DNA of 33,963 nucleotides from Akkermansia sp. (GTDB lineage Bacteria; Verrucomicrobiota; Verrucomicrobiia; Verrucomicrobiales; Akkermansiaceae): NCBI GenBank assembly GCA_024405415.1, contig JAKSOV010000012.1, forward strand, positions 1 to 33,963, given 5' to 3'. Below are positions 32,885 through 33,963 of the stretch, piece after piece (positions within the stretch are counted from its first letter, which is position 1; each line of letters opens with the position of its first letter). Under the pieces are notes generated by a model. It worked only from the letters and a program-made list of their open reading frames with translations, had not been told where the DNA came from and ran no database searches. A program made the position numbers and the translations under genes.

Positions 32885-33901
32885 ATGAACGATCTGACGA
32901 AACCTTTCAAGCGACTTCCCGTCGCCCTCATCGGCACGGGGTCTTATGTTCCCGAACGCCGTCTCACCAACTCCGATTTGGAGAAGATGGTGGACACCTC
33001 TAACGAGTGGATTGTGACCCGCACGGGCATCGAGGAGCGCCGCATTGCCGCGCCGGATGAAACGACCTCCGACATGGCCGCCAAGGCCGCACAGAAAGCC
33101 ATGGAGGCCGCGGGTGTCACCCCCGAGCAGCTGGACCTCATTATCGTGGCCACCATCACGCCCGACACCTACACCCCCTCCACCGCCTGCTATGTGCAGG
33201 CCAAAATCGGCGCCAAGAACGCCGCTGCCTTCGATATCTCCGCCGCGTGCTCCGGTTTCCTCTTCGCGCTCAAAACCGCGGTGCAGTACATCGGCTGCGG
33301 CCAGGCTAAGACAGCCCTCATTGTGGCCTCCGAAAAGCTCTCTCACATTGTGAACTGGGAGGATCGCTCCACCTGCGTGCTCTTCGGCGACGGTTCGGGC
33401 GCAGCCATCCTTCAATCGGGCACGGGCAAGGCGGGCGACCCCGCCGTGCTGGCCTCCCACATCGGTTCGGACGGCACGCTGACCGATCTCCTCCTCGTCC
33501 CCGGCGGCGGCACCGCCATCCCCACCACCGAGGAGAACATCCACGAAAAGCTGGCGACTATCGCCATGCGCGGCAACGAGGTTTTCCGCCACGCCGTGGA
33601 GCACATGACGGAATCTGCCCTATCGCTCATTCACCGCACGGGCATCAAGCCCGAGGACGTGGCCCTCGTCATCCCGCATCAGGCCAATCTCCGCATTATC
33701 ACCGCCGTTACGAAGCGTCTCGGCATCCCCGCGGAGCGCGTGTTCGTCAACCTGCAAAAGTACGGCAACACCAGCGGCGCCGCCTGCGCCATCGCGCTGG
33801 ATGAAGCCGTGCGCACAGGCAAGGCTAAAAAAGGCGATATCATCCTCATGGTCACCTTCGGCGCCGGCCTTACATGGAGCTCGGCAGCCATTCGCCTGTG
33901 A
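32885..33901 (+). CDS. fabH: Beta-ketoacyl-ACP synthase III
   Basis: A 338-residue KAS III, which condenses acetyl-CoA (or another short acyl-CoA) with malonyl-ACP to start fatty-acid synthesis in the cytoplasm. The catalytic triad is complete: Cys122 in DISAACSGF, His265 in IPHQANLRI and Asn295 in YGNTSGAA. The N-terminal signature (VALIGTGSYVPERRLTN, then SNEWIVTRTGIEERRI) and GDGSGAAIL are standard for FabH. Length fits the family. The ATG at 32885 starts the conserved protein; the open frame before it is not conserved in character. No plsX or fabD neighbour is seen inside the window. A copy of the dispersed repeat starts five bases after the stop codon. Confidence 0.95.
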   Translation: MNDLTKPFKRLPVALIGTGSYVPERRLTNSDLEKMVDTSNEWIVTRTGIEERRIAAPDETTSDMAAKAAQKAMEAAGVTPEQLDLIIVATITPDTYTPSTACYVQAKIGAKNAAAFDISAACSGFLFALKTAVQYIGCGQAKTALIVASEKLSHIVNWEDRSTCVLFGDGSGAAILQSGTGKAGDPAVLASHIGSDGTLTDLLLVPGGGTAIPTTEENIHEKLATIAMRGNEVFRHAVEHMTESALSLIHRTGIKPEDVALVIPHQANLRIITAVTKRLGIPAERVFVNLQKYGNTSGAACAIALDEAVRTGKAKKGDIILMVTFGAGLTWSSAAIRL

Positions 33902-33906
33902 CGGGA

Positions 33907-33963
33907 TAACAAATGAGGGATTTGTAGATTTACTATGTACTAGGTACTATGTACTATTTTTGA
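33907..33963. repeat. Partial copy of dispersed miniature inverted-repeat element (left end)
   Basis: The terminal repeat (ACAAATGAGGGATTTGTAG) is followed by four 7-bp units (TACTATG, TACTAGG, TACTATG, TACTATT) and TTTTGA, where the window stops just before the hairpin core. It begins five bases after the fabH stop and may act in its 3' end. Confidence 0.85.

Overview
The window looks like a chromosomal stretch from a Gram-negative bacterium of the Verrucomicrobiota, possibly a gut Akkermansiales-type lineage. The assignment is an inference from several signals. There are two large autotransporters and a C-terminal-Phe outer-membrane barrel, so the cell has an outer membrane. Two exported proteins share an MK(L/T)HLP-type signal peptide that I associate with Akkermansia-like genomes. 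One promoter carries an exact copy of the verrucomicrobial LexA box TGTTC-N4-GAACA. Shine-Dalgarno sequences are scarce, and several strong promoters end only a few bases before the start codon. No rRNA, tRNA or CRISPR array was seen.

Layout. (1) 1-6.5 kb is core metabolism and transport: a bile-acid/sodium-symporter-family permease (-), a U32 peptidase of the RlhA type (+), an outer-membrane porin-like barrel (-) and an NhaC-type Na+/H+ antiporter (-). (2) 6.7-18.0 kb is an accessory, defence-like island with AT-rich patches: two unknown small genes, an Mrr-type type IV restriction enzyme, a frameshifted DUF2971-like gene, a complete type I restriction-modification operon (hsdR-hsdM-hsdS) followed closely by a HEPN-type TIGR02391 (Ymh) protein, then a LexA-box-controlled pair encoding a small exported protein and a two-helix membrane protein. 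(3) 18.3-23.5 kb is the gyrB-gyrA operon (-), whose promoter lies in an alternating CG tract. (4) 23.9-32.6 kb holds two autotransporters (-): a 1937-residue protein with about four repeats of roughly 210 residues, and an 802-residue protein. (5) fabH (+) closes the window.

A dispersed miniature element of about 205-220 bp occurs twice in full (4988-5208 and 23651-23857) and is cut by both window ends (1-54 and 33907-33963). It has terminal inverted repeats of about 28 bp, 7-bp tandem units (TACTATG/TACTAGG) inside each end, and a core of three hairpins. Two of the four copies begin five bases after a stop codon, so they may serve as 3'-end or terminator structures. Because both window ends fall at the edges of the element's core, the window may be a whole contig broken at a multicopy repeat.

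How the parts fit: the island combines DNA restriction (Mrr, HsdRMS), a candidate HEPN RNase and a DNA-damage-inducible exported/membrane pair of unknown function. That pair is my best candidate for an undescribed system. The rest is housekeeping (gyrase, fatty-acid initiation, rRNA modification, ion transport) and surface display.
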